Source: Porites lutea (lineage: Eukaryota > Cnidaria > Anthozoa > Scleractinia > Poritidae). Taken from it: 64,000 nt of DNA. The notes under the pieces were generated by a model that made no database searches, was not told where the DNA came from, and saw only the letters and a program-made list of their open reading frames with translations. This document shows positions 1 through 12,165 of the stretch, one piece after another (position 1 is the first letter of the stretch; each line of letters starts with the position of its first letter). The stretch covers positions 37,732,059 through 37,796,058 of the forward strand of contig NC_133204.1 in assembly GCF_958299795.1 (NCBI RefSeq). The letters are read 5' to 3'. The translations under genes were made by a program, and so were the position numbers.

Positions 1-29
1 AAAGAGAAAGTAGGCTCATTGGGCTCATC

Positions 30-896
30 TTAGTACGGCATATTCGGTAGTGTGTTGTAGAATGGACTGATGATTGGTGCATAACCATAACTGTAAGGCG
101 TCGGTAAGAAAGCAGAGGGGCCTTCATTCAAAAGGCTTCGCTTTACCGGCCCTTTACCACCTGGGAATAAGACAAAAGGATATCGTTCACGAGACTAACT
201 CCAAATAGGGATATCAATTTCAATTTCAGTCGCAATAATTCATTTCATTCTTGCAGTTGCTCCCTTAAATGGCTGTTAAAATGAATGAGATTTTCTCAAT
301 GTGTCCCATTGCATTCATATGGTTGTGCTAGCAAGCGTTTCTTACAGAAGGTAAAAAAAATTCGTTTGGGGAAGAAAAAGCTGTTTGTCCTTTGTTGAAA
401 ACATTAGTAACAAGGTGCATACTGTTTGATTTTAAACACTGAGATCCAGAGGCTGCGTGGTGATTGTGTGATATTGGACAGTACAATGTGGGTATTTGTG
501 AAAGTCTCAAACCTGTTCTTTTCAGGCAGTGGTGTCCGCAGGCTGTGTGATGACTGTGTGGAGAAGGGCAGTGGCAGACAGGTTCGGGTTTCAGTGGTTT
601 GAACTCAAACTTAGGTGGAGTGCAGGTGCAGCAGCAGGGCCACATGCATGGCCATTTACACTTTCCCGGCGGTGTCTTCTCCTTGCAACATTCGCATCCA
701 GGATTGTTGACAGAGGCACCAAAGACGCAAGGGAATGTTATGCCGGGGCAGCAGCCGGTATTGCAACCTCCGCAGGTTATAGGTGGGTAGAAGCCTCCTT
801 TGCAGTTAGAGCACATGGTTCCCCCAGCACACCAGTCATTTGGACCACAACAGCCTCCGCACCCCATATCACCACATCCACAACATTGTCGTTTTA
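30..896 (-). CDS. Cys-rich secreted protein, WPCMWPCCC-module family, copy 1 (5' exon not found)
   Basis: Two coding exons read on the minus strand: 896-513 and 160-30 (stop 32-30). The first follows an acceptor ending ttctcag, enters in phase 1 with a KR pair just before the first Cys pair, and ends at ACAG/gtttga, again in phase 1. Its length (384) and that of the last exon (131) fit those phases. The Cys exon carries a CC/GC-rich start, then FPCVFGASVNNPGCECC, then a strictly kept WPCMWPCCC core and PLKPEPVCHC. The last exon adds a KR site and a Tyr-rich tail with SYGYAP. Copy 2 is a close paralogue in both exons. No signal-peptide exon is evident between 896 and copy 2, so the 5' end is missing or distant. 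Function unknown; a secreted, disulfide-rich structural protein is inferred from its family members. Confidence 0.72.
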
Positions 897-2089
897 CTGA
901 GAAATAATAGAAGCAATATTAATTTTTAGCCTTTTTTGAAGGCTGTTTTTTTCCTGAAAACTGCTATTTTACTGGTGTTATTCTGTTTAAATCAAATCAA
1001 CTACTTACTACGGTAATATACTGTAATTTAATCAAATAAGAAGAAGTATACCTCAAGGGGACTGTAAGGTTGTTGGTTGTCGTCGAATGCTGCCGTACCT
1101 TTTGAGAGATTTCTAATTTGGCGACAAACAATAGATGTTATCGCCAAGTTGCATCGAAATTAGACAGCCAGGGATAAACGGAATAAGAATGCTCAGCTCG
1201 AACTCTTTAACATTGTCTTGATTCCTTCGAAAATACTACGCATCATTTGGGACAGCAGCGAGAGTTCCGCATGTTTGCATCTATCTCCTATAACCTTGTT
1301 GAATTAATTTATCGAAGTGATGGAGCAAAAATGGTCATTTGCGTGGGTAAACGCAATCGATACCTCAAGTAAATTCGTAATTTGCACTAAAGGCGAATAT
1401 GAGAATAGCAGAGGCAATACGACTAAATCCATTGCCTTGATATGGGGATCATCGGGAGTTAGATGGTAGCGATGCCAGACACATAAAATCATGTTAAATT
1501 TTTGTTCAATTTATTGACCAAATTTCTCATTAAAAATGTGTAAATAATCATTCGTTACATATGACGATATTTCCTCTCAATGTGTTTTTTCCTTAGAATT
1601 TAAATGTTCAGCTTGGAGAGACGATCGTCCATTCTTTTTCATCATTTTATGAAAATTTCTCGTTTAGACGGAGGCCAAACTTTTGTTTCCTCTGAACAAT
1701 GGATGTCCCTTGCATTCATTTATTTTGATGTCGTATCTAAAAGGAAAGCGGAAAGACATTGACACCAGGTTAATTCTTTTAAACAAACCAAAAAACAGTC
1801 ACAGGGCATTGAGACAAAGAAAACCCCTTTACTATAAATCTTCTAACAATCGTCTCGCTTAGACTCATAATAGGCTTAGTTAGTCGTGACAGGTAATTAA
1901 TAAAGGGAAGCTTCGTGCTGGACAAATTATTTTCTTGACAGTTATCCTCATAGACAAAACATCAATCATCATTACCATTCTCCTTATCCTTATTGTTGTT
2001 ATTATTATTATTATCATTATTATTTGTCAATAAATGACAAACAATCAAGGCCGAATGCTAAGATTTGCTTGCCTACCTTTCAGATGCTT
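897..2089. other. Spacer between copies 1 and 2, with a short TTA/ATT microsatellite
   Basis: I see no convincing coding exon. An interrupted ATT/TTA run lies at about 1990-2036. A minus-strand open frame (1304-1492) has a hydrophobic stretch, but its possible donor is in phase 0 and does not fit the phase-1 exon of copy 1, so I did not accept it as the missing first exon. Confidence 0.5.
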
Positions 2090-2851
2090 TTAAAATTGTC
2101 TTGGGTAAGGCATCATTGGAACACCATAGTAGAGTGTATTGTAGAATGGTGCATAGCCATAACTGTGAGGAAACTGCATATAAACGGCAGGCTGTTCTTC
2201 CATCAAGCTGCGTTTAACTGGGCCATGTTTAGCTGAGGACAGCAGAAATGGTACAAGTTAATACAGAAGAAATTGATAAATTGGTAACTTAGCATGAAGC
2301 TTATTACATCTGTGAACGAGAGTAGATAAACATTTTCTCGAGATTCAAACCTGTTCTTTTCAGGCAGTGGTGTCCGCAGGCTGTGTGATGGCTGTGTGGT
2401 GAAGGACAATGACAAACAGGCTCGGGTTTCAGAGGTTTGAACTCAAACTTAGGTGGAGTACAGGTGCAGCAGCAAGGCCACATGCATGGCCATTTGCACT
2501 TTCCAGGCGGTGTCTTCTCTTTGCAGCATTCGCATCCCGGATTATTGACAGTAGCACCGAAAGCACAAGGGAAAGTAAGACTTGGGCAACAGCCAGTGTT
2601 ACATCCTGAACAAGTGATGGGAGGACCAAAACCTCCTTTGCAGTTGGCGCACATAGTACCAGCAGCACACCAGTCATTTGTACCGCAGCAGCTAGGTCCA
2701 GCACCACATCCACATCCTCCGCATCCGCCTCCTGGTCCGTAAACACCTCCAGGGGCCCCACCGCAGCCTCCCATATAGTCACAGCCGCCAGAATCAAAGG
2801 CATCTCCGCAACCTCCACAACCTCCACAACCTCCACATCCGCATCTCTTCT
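2090..2851 (-). CDS. Cys-rich secreted protein, WPCMWPCCC-module family, copy 2 (5' exon not found)
   Basis: Minus-strand exons 2851-2351 and 2232-2090 (stop 2092-2090). The acceptor ends gttacag and opens in phase 1 with EKRCGC. A Gly/Cys ladder (CGGCGG units) follows, then GTNDWCAAGTMC, FPCAFGATVNNPGCECC, the WPCMWPCCC core and the PLKPEPVCHC block. The donor ACAG/gtttga joins the last exon in phase 1, which gives TAKHGPVKRS and then a Tyr-rich tail (SYGYAPFYNTLYYG). It is the nearest relative of copy 1 and is longer because of the N-terminal Gly/Cys ladder. An open frame runs upstream without splicing to an ATG at 2948, but that stretch ends in the polypyrimidine tract and acceptor, so I take it as intron. 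Likely secreted and cut at KR; role unknown. Confidence 0.74.
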
Positions 2852-3811
2852 CTGTAACAAAGAATGGAAAACAAACAAATGAATAAGTGTGTGAATGAAT
2901 CTCAGGATAGATCCAAGAAAGCTCATTTGGAATAGCTATCAACAACATTAAATGTTTGAGTTTACCAGAATTTAATAGATGATGTGAAAATGCTTACAGG
3001 CTTATTCAAGACAAGATACATGATATACAAAGCGATCGTTTGATTAACAATAATGCCGATCAAGTAGAACATGCAGTTATACTGCCAGTTAAATAACTGA
3101 ACCAAAGGTAAACGTTTTGTGTTTATTTTATTTTTCTAAGATTTAATTTACTCTAATGCAATGGAATTTACTTTAATGTATAAATTTTCATTGTTAAAAG
3201 TACTCACTTGAGTTTTTCTTCGCTTTATTTTTAACAAACTATTATCCGGTCTTAGAATCTTAATAATTTTACTAATTTTATAGTTTCTTAAAGTGTCTCA
3301 ATTTAACAAACTAATTATCTAAAACGTCCAGCAGGTCACTAATAGATACAGCATCATTTTATTTCATTTCATCAGGCGGCAGTTTGTTCTTCAATAGCAC
3401 CCTGCAAGAGAGTCGAAGGAAAATGGTTACGTGAACAGCTATCCCAATAAGTACCATTTCAAAAAAAGGAAAGAAAGAGAAAAAAAATGAATGAAAGAAA
3501 AGAAACGAAGACAAGTCTCTCTTTTCAAACTGAAAAACCCACTACATTCAATTTTCAAATTTATCATATAAGCTGAAAAGGACATCTAAACAAGATTTTG
3601 TTGCTTATGAGAAAAAATCGGCTATTTTCAATCTAGGGGATAAAAATGAATGCCACTAATAGACGACAAATAGCAACCATTCTTTAAAATTTCCCTTTCA
3701 TACAAATGAGTCATTCAATTTTACATTAGGCCAGTGCTTGTAACAAATTTCATGTAACTTCATGATGATGCGGATACAAACCTCTCGCGATAAATAAATC
3801 TGCGTCCCACT
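2852..3811. other. Spacer; possible 3'-UTR exon of copy 3
   Basis: No coding exon that I can defend. On the minus strand a strong acceptor (ctctcttgcag, exon from 3404 downward) could receive the donor at 3781 (AGAG/GTTTGT), which lies about 30 nt after the stop of copy 3. That would make a spliced 3' UTR. An ATG with a hydrophobic frame near 3072 ends in phase 0 and does not fit copy 2. Confidence 0.35.
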
Positions 3812-4699
3812 TTAGAAGTAGTAATAAGGGTAGCTTGGCAGTAAGGGTGCTCCATAATAAAGAGGTAAGACGGGATTGAAGACGTAAGGTAATGGCTCAA
3901 CAGTCTCGATCTGGGGAAGAAAGCAACGCTTTTTACAGCCTCCTAAAATAGGAAGTGAAAAAGCAAAGCAACTGTCAGCAGTAAATTCTTGCTCATGGGC
4001 GATATGAGGGGCCCCCAAAATATGAAGCAGAAGTTGTCTGTTAAGTAAGTAGTACGAGTGTTCTGTGTATAGGTTGCTGAAAATAGGTACTTAAGGAACT
4101 CGATAGTTGTCTCTTTTTGCAACACTTATCTGGCCAAAAATCTGAATCCTTAGTGGCTCTCCCAAAATGAAAAAACGCAGGCAATCTACATCAGGCATGG
4201 AGAACATCATTTGCCAGGTGGTCTACTTCTAGCACGGAGAAGAACCTTTGCTATGGGTAATTCAAGATTCCGACCCTTGAATTTTGTAAAGTGTTTTGAT
4301 AGTTACCTGCGCGTTTTCGGCGACAGCAATGACAGCAGTGGCAGCCATGGCAACAGTGGCAGCAAGGGCAGTGGCAACAATGACAGCAGTCGTGGCAACA
4401 GTCATGGCAACAGTGGCAATCCTTGGGAACCGCTTTGGGTTTCAGTGGCTTCAGTTTAAATTCGGGAACTTTGCACTCACAACAGCAGGGCCACATGCAA
4501 GGCCACTGGCAATATCCTTTCTTTGGCGGCTTCTTGCAGCACTCACAACATGGGTTATTAACACATGCTCCAAAGGTGACTGGAAACGACATGGAATCGC
4601 AGTGACCGCAGCCGCAACATCCTCCACAGCAATGATGGCAGCATTCTGGACATCCGAAGCCGCCACAACAATTACAACATCCACAACATGAACGCCGGT
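3812..4699 (-). CDS. Cys-rich secreted protein, WPCMWPCCC-module family, copy 3 with HCC repeats (5' exon not found)
   Basis: Minus-strand exons 4699-4307 and 3942-3812 (stop 3814-3812). The first enters in phase 1 after cccaccag with a RRSCCGCC start. It carries FPVTFGACVNNPCCECC, a WPCMWPCCC core, PLKPKAV, and then a block of CHCCHDCCHDCC-type repeats not present in copies 1, 2 or 4. It ends RRKR before donor GCAG/gtaact. The last exon opens GGCKKRC and is Tyr/Pro/Leu-rich, ending YPYYYF. Exon lengths (393, 131) fit phase 1 throughout. The CC-repeat block links this subfamily to the CC-repeat genes at 12-20 kb. The first exon was not found. Disulfide and metal binding are both plausible from composition; neither is shown. 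Confidence 0.74.
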
Positions 4700-7209
4700 C
4701 TGGTGGGAACGAATCATTTTAGAGAATTAACGCCTTGTCTTACTGATTTAAAGTCCGATAAGGTTCAAGATATAACAGTAAAACAAAAAGAACAAGTCAA
4801 TAGAAAAGCATAAGCAGGCCAGCTTCGTTAAAACGACTTTCCCTATCTGCCATCATTTTGGCAGCAGATTGGTTGAATTATGAAAACAGGTGTGGAAATT
4901 CTTTTTGACGAAGCTGCCCTGTCTATGTTTCTGTCAAAGCAAGCAATCGAAAAGAAAAGAGCAGATCGCAACAACATACTCACCAGCGTCATGAATGAAG
5001 AGTAGCTAGCGAGCCGGCTGTTACCAGGGACAGCAGTTTGAGGTACACACCTACTTTTTAAGGCGTTGGTTATTCTTTTCTTCGGGAGCGTTATTTGTAA
5101 AGATTTTCAGCCTTCTTGTATGGGAGTATCATATGCACGAGAGATTTTTACGTGATATCATTATGTATTTTTAAAAGCCAACATTACAAAACGCATTTCG
5201 GTTTTTCGAAATGATCCAAAAGTGTTAAATGAATAGTCTTTGACTATAACAAGGCAGGGCAGCTTTCGACAGCCTGTATTATATTCCAGATTTTATTTTC
5301 CAAAACTGTTCAGTTACGTGAAAGAATAATTTCAAAACTGGTAAAAATGATGTTAAAAAAAGCCTAAAAGAACATATCTCTCGAGGCCAGTTATCCTAAG
5401 CGGAACATACGTTGATTACGATTCCTTTAGGAATGTGATTTGTTGTTGCTTTTGAAATTCCATAATATTTGCAATTGTGAAAGTTAAAATTGACCTGACG
5501 GGTTCGATTCACTGCACGATGTATATTTTGTCAAAAAAACGACATATGACGGAGCCATGTTTGAAGGTAACAGGCTTTTTAAAAGGTGTTACCGTTAGTT
5601 TTAATTATCATTAATAAATTATAGTCATCTTCTCAATGCTGAAAAATAGTGATCACTGCGTTCTTCGAAACTTAAAAGTACCTAAAGCTGTAATTGGTTC
5701 CTTTTGACAGAAAAAAATGTTTTAACTATGGTTGCTTAAAAATCGTCCCAGTTGAATGTACCATTTAAGACGCCGTGGTACTTTGGAACAACTTCTTTTG
5801 AGTCATACGCCTCTGCCAAGAAACGGGTTTTAATGAGAGAGCGAAACCTCCATCACGAGGTTTTTATATTCTTTTATTTTCCAGGTGTTTTGTTCTTCTC
5901 TAACAGTGAGCTCGAGACCAGTTTATACCCAAAAGCCGACGAGAAATACGAATAATACGCACAGGACCAGCGTTCATGATAGCCTTCATTTGTCAGAATA
6001 ACACACAGTATGTACATTAACGGAGTGGTCTTGACTTCTTTACAATGTTTACAGTTACATTCTTTCAACTAGCTTGTTTCAGATCGTACTACAAATGATA
6101 TAATGAAATAACTAAAAACGAAAAATAGCTTAAGTAGTGTCTAAGTACTTTTAAGAGAGGGTAAAGGAGAATGAAAAAGAAGACGAGACACCACAAAGTT
6201 GATTTGTTTTATTTTCTGGCATGCAAAGTGTTGGAATGGCGAAATCATGGGTGTGATAAAATCGTATCAAAAAATAGATTTTCGCGAGCACAATTTTACT
6301 GGATTATCAAAAACGCCATTGTCTTTGTCTCTCATCAATTATTTATGTTTCCCAATTTTTTGGAAAAAAATTCTTTGTTAATATTTGTATTCTTTTTACA
6401 AGTATAATCACTTGGATATAGGTTCTCATGATAAAAAGTCACAAAAACGTTGACCGGGCGTGCTTCTTGCAACCACTCTTCTCAAGATGACTTGCGCAGA
6501 ACTTCACTGGACAGCTGAAAGAAAAATAGCACATTTATTAGCATATTAGCTGTTAGTGAGTTTTTCGCATTCTTTGACCCTTTCGTTCGTTTTCTGATGT
6601 TTTTTGGGGAGGATAAATTATTGTAAGTTTTCGAACGAACTGCCTGATTAATTAGATCAAACACGTTTTAATACTCAGTTTAGATATACTATGAGTTGCT
6701 GCTCTTAAATTTGTTAACAACAGCTTTGGAATAATTCATGTTGTATAGATATGTGTGAAAAAAAAATCCAATTATCTTCCCTTTTGAGAAGTGTTCCTTA
6801 ACGAAAGGGATCAAATCGAGGTGGATTACTACTTCAGAAAACCGTGACATGAGGCATGAAATAGCTAAAACACCAATGTGATTGATCTCACTCGAAAGCT
6901 CCTAATTTTGCAGTCTTTTGCAAGGCCATTGAGATAACTTCTCGCAAAATCAAGATGTGAGGAGTCGCAACCTGCATTATCTGTCAGCGTTTCGTATTAA
7001 AATAAAAGGTGAACTAGCGAACCTGTTTCACAAAATCAAGAAATTAAAGCCCAATTACCTGACTACTCAGCTCCACCACTATTATTTCTTAGAGAAACCG
7101 TATCGGCTACTGGTTTAAGACGCTGAATACCAATCTGACAATTTCAAGGGTAATTACTTAGGAGAAGTTCATTCGAGCATTCGAAAAGTGCTGGAATCAT
7201 CTTACTTAC
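4700..7209. other. Spacer between copies 3 and 4; possible 3'-UTR exon of copy 4
   Basis: No signal-peptide exon in phase 1 was found for copy 3. A consensus donor (GTGAGT) near 4982 follows ATGACGCTG but has no leader-like coding sequence. A strong minus-strand acceptor (atttttctttcag) starts an exon at 6514 that could be the 3'-UTR exon of copy 4, whose stop lies directly on a donor at 7210. An AATAAA signal (minus strand, about 6211-6206) lies downstream of it. Confidence 0.35.
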
Positions 7210-9719
7210 CTAATAAAATGGGAAAGGTCCACCGTGAAAGTAGCCTCCAAAAGATCCATAACCCCAAGGTCCATATCCGCCATATCCACCCCAAGGTCCT
7301 AATCCGTATCCGTAACCATGGTCCCAGTCACCATATCCGTATCCCCAACCGCAACCTCCGCAGCCACCGCAGCCGCCACAGCCGCCGCAGCCGCATTTCT
7401 TTTCAACGGCGCTTCTTTTGGTTGGACCTGCGTTGTGGAATTATATTACGTTTAGTTTAACCTTGTATTTACTTTAAAGATAAGATATCGATCTCTGCGT
7501 TTCAATAGTCTTTTAACTTTAGTCGAACACAGCTTGCAAAACGATAATCACATCGAATTAATTTGTTCAATACGTCTTCTCCTTGGTTTGAGTTTTTTTC
7601 TCACAACTTGCCACAGGAATCACTTTATCATACACGTTAAATACTCAGAGCCTGAAATAGTCTGGTCAGTCGATTTTTGACTGATGAATTCCGTCTTCTT
7701 AGATCTACTTTTCTTTCCAGAAATGAGAATTTAACTTTGCGTCAATATGCATGTAGAAATTTAATTAACGTGCATCGGTTAGTATGGATATCTAAATAAC
7801 AGCAAAGAGATGAACTCACCTTGGCTTTTCTTTCCGCAGCAAGATCCATGACCGTTAGGACAGTGGCACATCGGCTTGGGCTTCAATGGCGTGAATTTAA
7901 ACTTAGGAGGATCGCATTCGCAACAACATGGCCACATGCAAGGCCACTGGCATTTGCCTTTCGGTGGCTTTTTCTGGCAACATTCACAGCAAGGATTGTT
8001 TACACATGCACCAAACGTAACTGGAAAGTTAAGCTGCGGGCAGCAGCCACATCCGCAGCCTCCGCAAGTGTGAGGGCATTCGAAGCCGCCGCAGCAATTG
8101 CCGCAGCCACACCCCTCTCCTGCTTCACCCCAGCAACCACAACGTTTACCCTGGACTGTGTCATGCAAATAGGATCATGCAACATGCAAAAATATAACAT
8201 GCAAATTTATATCATTAGTTCATGCAAGGTGTATCTTATTTCTAACTGCTATTTACTTTTGTTGTTATGTTTGTTTATGTTGTCTCTAAGTTTTTTAGCC
8301 GAATGTAAATTTTTCGCCCGTCTTGCTTTAAAATGATTAACATTTGTACATGAATAGGTTATTTGTAAATTAATAATTATGGACACGCCACCATATTTTC
8401 CCATAGTCTAAAAATAATAGGTAAGACTAAGAAAACCACCACTTTAATTGTACAGGGCAGTTCCCTTTCTCTTTGTTTCAATTTTTAGTCCAGATCAGCT
8501 CTTAACCATACTTACTGTGCTCTCTTATTCATTTTTCATATTTTGATTTTATCAGTTTACGACATCACGAATCAGTGAAAGGGACTTTGATGATATAAAG
8601 CCCATTCCACGTCATTCGCTTTATCTTTATTTCACTAAAATTAATTCATTTATTTCATAGCAAGAAATTAAACTGAAATTCGCTGTCTAAACCCGAACAT
8701 GGCAAACCCGAACGCGATTCACTTGTGAACAAGTAAAGTAGTCTCATCCGAACAGGTGGTCGTAAACTGGTAATAGTCTAACGCTTCAACAAACAAAAGG
8801 GCAATTTATCAACCTCTAATGTTTAAACTTACATAGAATCGCGTTGAAAGAACTAACTTTAATGCTTGAATATGTTACCAATATAAATAGAGAAAAGATT
8901 TGATTTGTTTGGAAACTGACCTAAATTCAGGTGTCACAACAACCGCGATGCGTAAAAGTGATATAAAATATTAATAGTTTTGTCTTCACAATTTGATTTT
9001 ATCTTTAATTCTTTATTTTGACTTCCAGGAATTAAAAGTCTTATCCAAATGAAGGCCCAAATGTACGCAAATAGCCTTTTTATTTTGGTGGCCAGCTTGT
9101 CATTTTAAACTTTCCCAGTTGAGTTGTCTGATCGTGAATTTGTTTCTCAATTTACGTAACAATTGCAATTAACATGACATTATTGTAAACAATTGAAATA
9201 ACGAGCAATGTTAATCTAACCTTGGGTTGCTTTTGTTGACTTCTTCTGACTGTCCACTGATCGCTTCTCAGGTTTGTCCTTTTCTTTCTCCGAATCGTCG
9301 ATCACTACGCCCTTGATTTTTCCGCTACCACTTCCCTGGAGCACAAGATGATCAGAGTCAAGATCAACACTCTCCTCGCCGGAAGACTCGCTATCATTCT
9401 GCTCCTCGTTTATGTCAGGTTCCTGTTCATCCTCTTCCTTTTCATCTTTCTTTTCTTCATCATCTTTGGAATCCTCATCATCTTTCGGACTGTCATCTTT
9501 TTTCTCCTCATCTTCTTCATCATCATGTTTATCCTCTTTTTCGGACTCCTCATCTTCCTTCTCATCATCTCCAACCTCTTCGCTCTTTTCCTTGGCCTCC
9601 ATTACGTCCATAACATTTTCATTTTCTAAATTATATGACGATGCGACGGGTACTGCCGATGCTTCATAGAAGATAACGAATAATGTGAAAACTACCAATA
9701 GTGCGGTAGTCCTCATCAT
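7210..9719 (-). CDS. Secreted precursor: acidic pro-region, WPCMWPCCC Cys module, Gly/Tyr tail (copy 4)
   Basis: Three minus-strand exons: 9719-9221, 8155-7820, 7427-7210, all joined in phase 1 with consistent lengths. Exon 1 gives a signal peptide (core TALLVVFTLFVIFYEA), then about 100 residues dominated by Asp, Glu, Lys and Ser, ending with a KR site. The start could also be the ATG at 9755; I chose 9719 because the leader begins there. Exon 2 opens GKRCGCWGE and has FPVTFGACVNNPCCECC, WPCMWPCCC and PLKPKPMCHC. Exon 3 has TKRS, a CGCGGCGGC ladder and a Gly/Tyr/Trp tail ending FPFY. The TAG stop touches a perfect donor (TAG/GTAAGT), so a 3'-UTR intron is likely. The acidic part could keep the precursor soluble or bind calcium. 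This is the only complete member of the four-copy array. Confidence 0.78.
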
Positions 9720-12165
9720 CTTTAGCTGCGTTGTTTTCCTAAGCCTCAGGTGCAACTAATTCTGATATCGTAAACAACGTTACTAACTCGCCTCGCTTCG
9801 TCCTATTGTCTCATAAGCTATGATTCTCGAAAATGACTTGAAATTAGGTAAGATTTAAAATATTTACTATTTGAAATCTGGTTGGCTAGGGTGTTCTATT
9901 GTACGATTACTTCTTCTTTTGTTCGACTGGATGACTGATCATGAGTAAACAGGGTGACAACTCATTATTTCCATATTTGGAAACAATGTTAAATATTTAG
10001 TTTCCCCATTTCACGCTAAATCTCTCTAAAGTTTGAATCATATTTTTTTTTTCAACTATGGCTTCCCCATCAACGACAATAATGAAAATGAAAACCACAT
10101 TCCAGTCACTGGCTCTTGCGTGAGATTTGCCTCCTTTTCTTATTAAATTTGCAGGGCTTGCTCTTTAGGTTTTCTTGTTCATTCAAGCGATAAAAAGACA
10201 CCTGAATATCCCGCCGAACGCGCCCGCGAATTAAAGAGAGGCTTCTATTTAGCAGTTTAAGTGAAACTTTGACGGGTGTCACAATTTTCCCGCAAAGCTG
10301 AGGTAGCAAAATGTGAAAAGCTGTTAAGCATAACTACTAAAAGTGATAACAAGTTCAATTTAAAATAAGTGTTTATTTATTGTTTTTACTGCTGATTCTT
10401 AGAATGAAAGGAGCAATTTGAACATCAAACGCCATAATTGCGGTGATAAAGCAATTAATTGATCAACACGATGGATGTGACTAACTGTGAATGACTGTTT
10501 AAAACAGATACTTTGGAATGAGGAACAAGAATAAAGCAAGGGAAGAGGAAGTTTTGAGGAGATATCAGCTGCTACTTATTTGTCATAAAATAAAATAAAC
10601 TCCTTAACAGTCTAGCTGAGCATTTCCTTTTTGGGCAAACATTCCACCCACAGAATCAGCTAGTTTCTTGATCTTTGCGGAAAGGTCTAAACTCGGTAGT
10701 TTAGTCAGTTCTGTGGTTTTCGAACAACCTCATGAAAGATTTCAATGGGAATTGCTACAACATTTTCCAAACAATTGAAAGAAATGGGTGAGATAAAATT
10801 TCCATGCCGATCCGCTAAGAATTGGTCATGTTTTCGGTCATGTTGTTATTTATCGCTTTAACAAATTGTATGTGTGCTAAATTTATTGTTACTTATTTGG
10901 AAAAACAAACCTAAAATCAACTTCTCATATCATATGGACGTGTGTTAAAACAAAGTGACCTTTATGCAGGTACCAGTTAAGGCAATTATCGTTTCTTCAA
11001 CACCTGTTTTCATCTAAAGACTTGAACAATCTATACACGCCCATCTTGCCAATATTGTAAAAAAAAATGGTTTACTCTGTCGTTTCTTGTCATTTTGGTG
11101 TAAGGAAACTGCCCAACAAACTTGTTTGTCGCAAATGTGTAGACGAAAAATTCTTCCAAGATTTGATACAGCGCTTGTGTGTAGCCTTAATTATTTTAAG
11201 CTTTAAGCTTCGCTACATGTCCAGAGAATGTGATAGAGATGGTTTCGAGTTCGACCGCACTGCAAAACTACGTATAAAAAGACACCTGCGCTCATCCGGG
11301 GTATATCCCTATGTGTTTTCAGTAAATCCATTTTTTAAAACGTATTTTAAAAAACATTACAAAAATCATCTCTTGTGAAGCCCAAGAGACCTTTGGTGTC
11401 TAGCTGAAGATGAAGAATACTACCTGGCCCCAGTTTCTCAAAAGCTGGAGAGTGCTACCTACTGAGGATAAATCTTTATCCCAAGCACAGCATAACTGGT
11501 TCCCCCCAGGTTTAACAACTATCGCTATTTATCTGGCCCCGGTCGTTCAAACGTTGTATAGCGCTATCCACCGGATAAATCCCTATCCAGCGGATAAGTA
11601 TTAGGAAAACGAATTGCTCTATCCAGTGGACACATTCTTACCCAGTGGATAGCGCTATCTAACGTTTTAACAACCGGGGCCTGGTAGATAGAATTATCCA
11701 ACTTTTCCACGACCGTTACGGCCGTCACAACATTCCCTGCTAAAATACGCTCTTAGGTTGGATTTAACATTTTTTTTAAATTCTAATAAGCTGACACAAA
11801 TTTTTCCTAACCAAAGAAAAAGGTTGTCGTGATTTTACGTGAAGAAAACGAAACGTGTTTCGTCTGGTAAGCGAAGACACAACCATTTTAGAGGCAAAGA
11901 ACTAATGAAAAAAACGAACAAACAAGCAATGTTGATGTGATTGCAATTGTTCGAATGAATGTGTAAGCTCGTTCTCGCAACTTTCGGCAGAAAAGGCTAC
12001 AAAATTACGATAAGAACAAAGATTTTATTTTTTTCTGAATATCCACTACAAATGTTAGGTATCTCTTAATGTAGCAATAACAGTTTTTTTCGGCGACATT
12101 TTTTTAATAATAGGTAGTGATGGTTGTGCAACCATTAACTTCTTTTCGGAAACTTGTGGGTGCAT
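9720..12165. other. Intergenic spacer with a foldback element
   Basis: Several short open frames (for example 10106-10309 minus and 11067-11378 plus) have no leader, domain or splice logic and look accidental. The only clear structure is the palindromic element at 11534-11682. A related left end (CTGGCCCCAGTTTCTC) lies at about 11423. Confidence 0.5.
11534..11682. mobile_element. Foldback (palindromic MITE-like) element
   Basis: Two arms of about 42 nt, starting GGCCCCGGT and both containing ATAGCGCTATCCAC, face each other with few mismatches. Between them are repeats of TATCCAGYGGATAA-like words. This is a hairpin-forming, non-autonomous element. A partial relative starts near 24048 (GGCCCAGTTGTTCGAACGC). 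I could not define a target-site duplication. Confidence 0.6.

Noticed and set aside
328-4717. Plus-strand and alternate-frame open frames over 100 residues opposite the Cys exons at 0.5-4.7 kb
   Set aside because: They are shadows of Cys codons; they lack leaders and splice logic, while the minus-strand frame has conserved paralogues and matching phases.
513-8155. Minicollagen
   Set aside because: No Gly-X-Y repeat and no full minicollagen Cys pattern; only half of the spacing is shared.
9348-9669. Plus-strand hydrophobic and Ser-rich frames
   Set aside because: Both are antisense readings of the Asp/Glu/Lys-rich pro-region on the minus strand.
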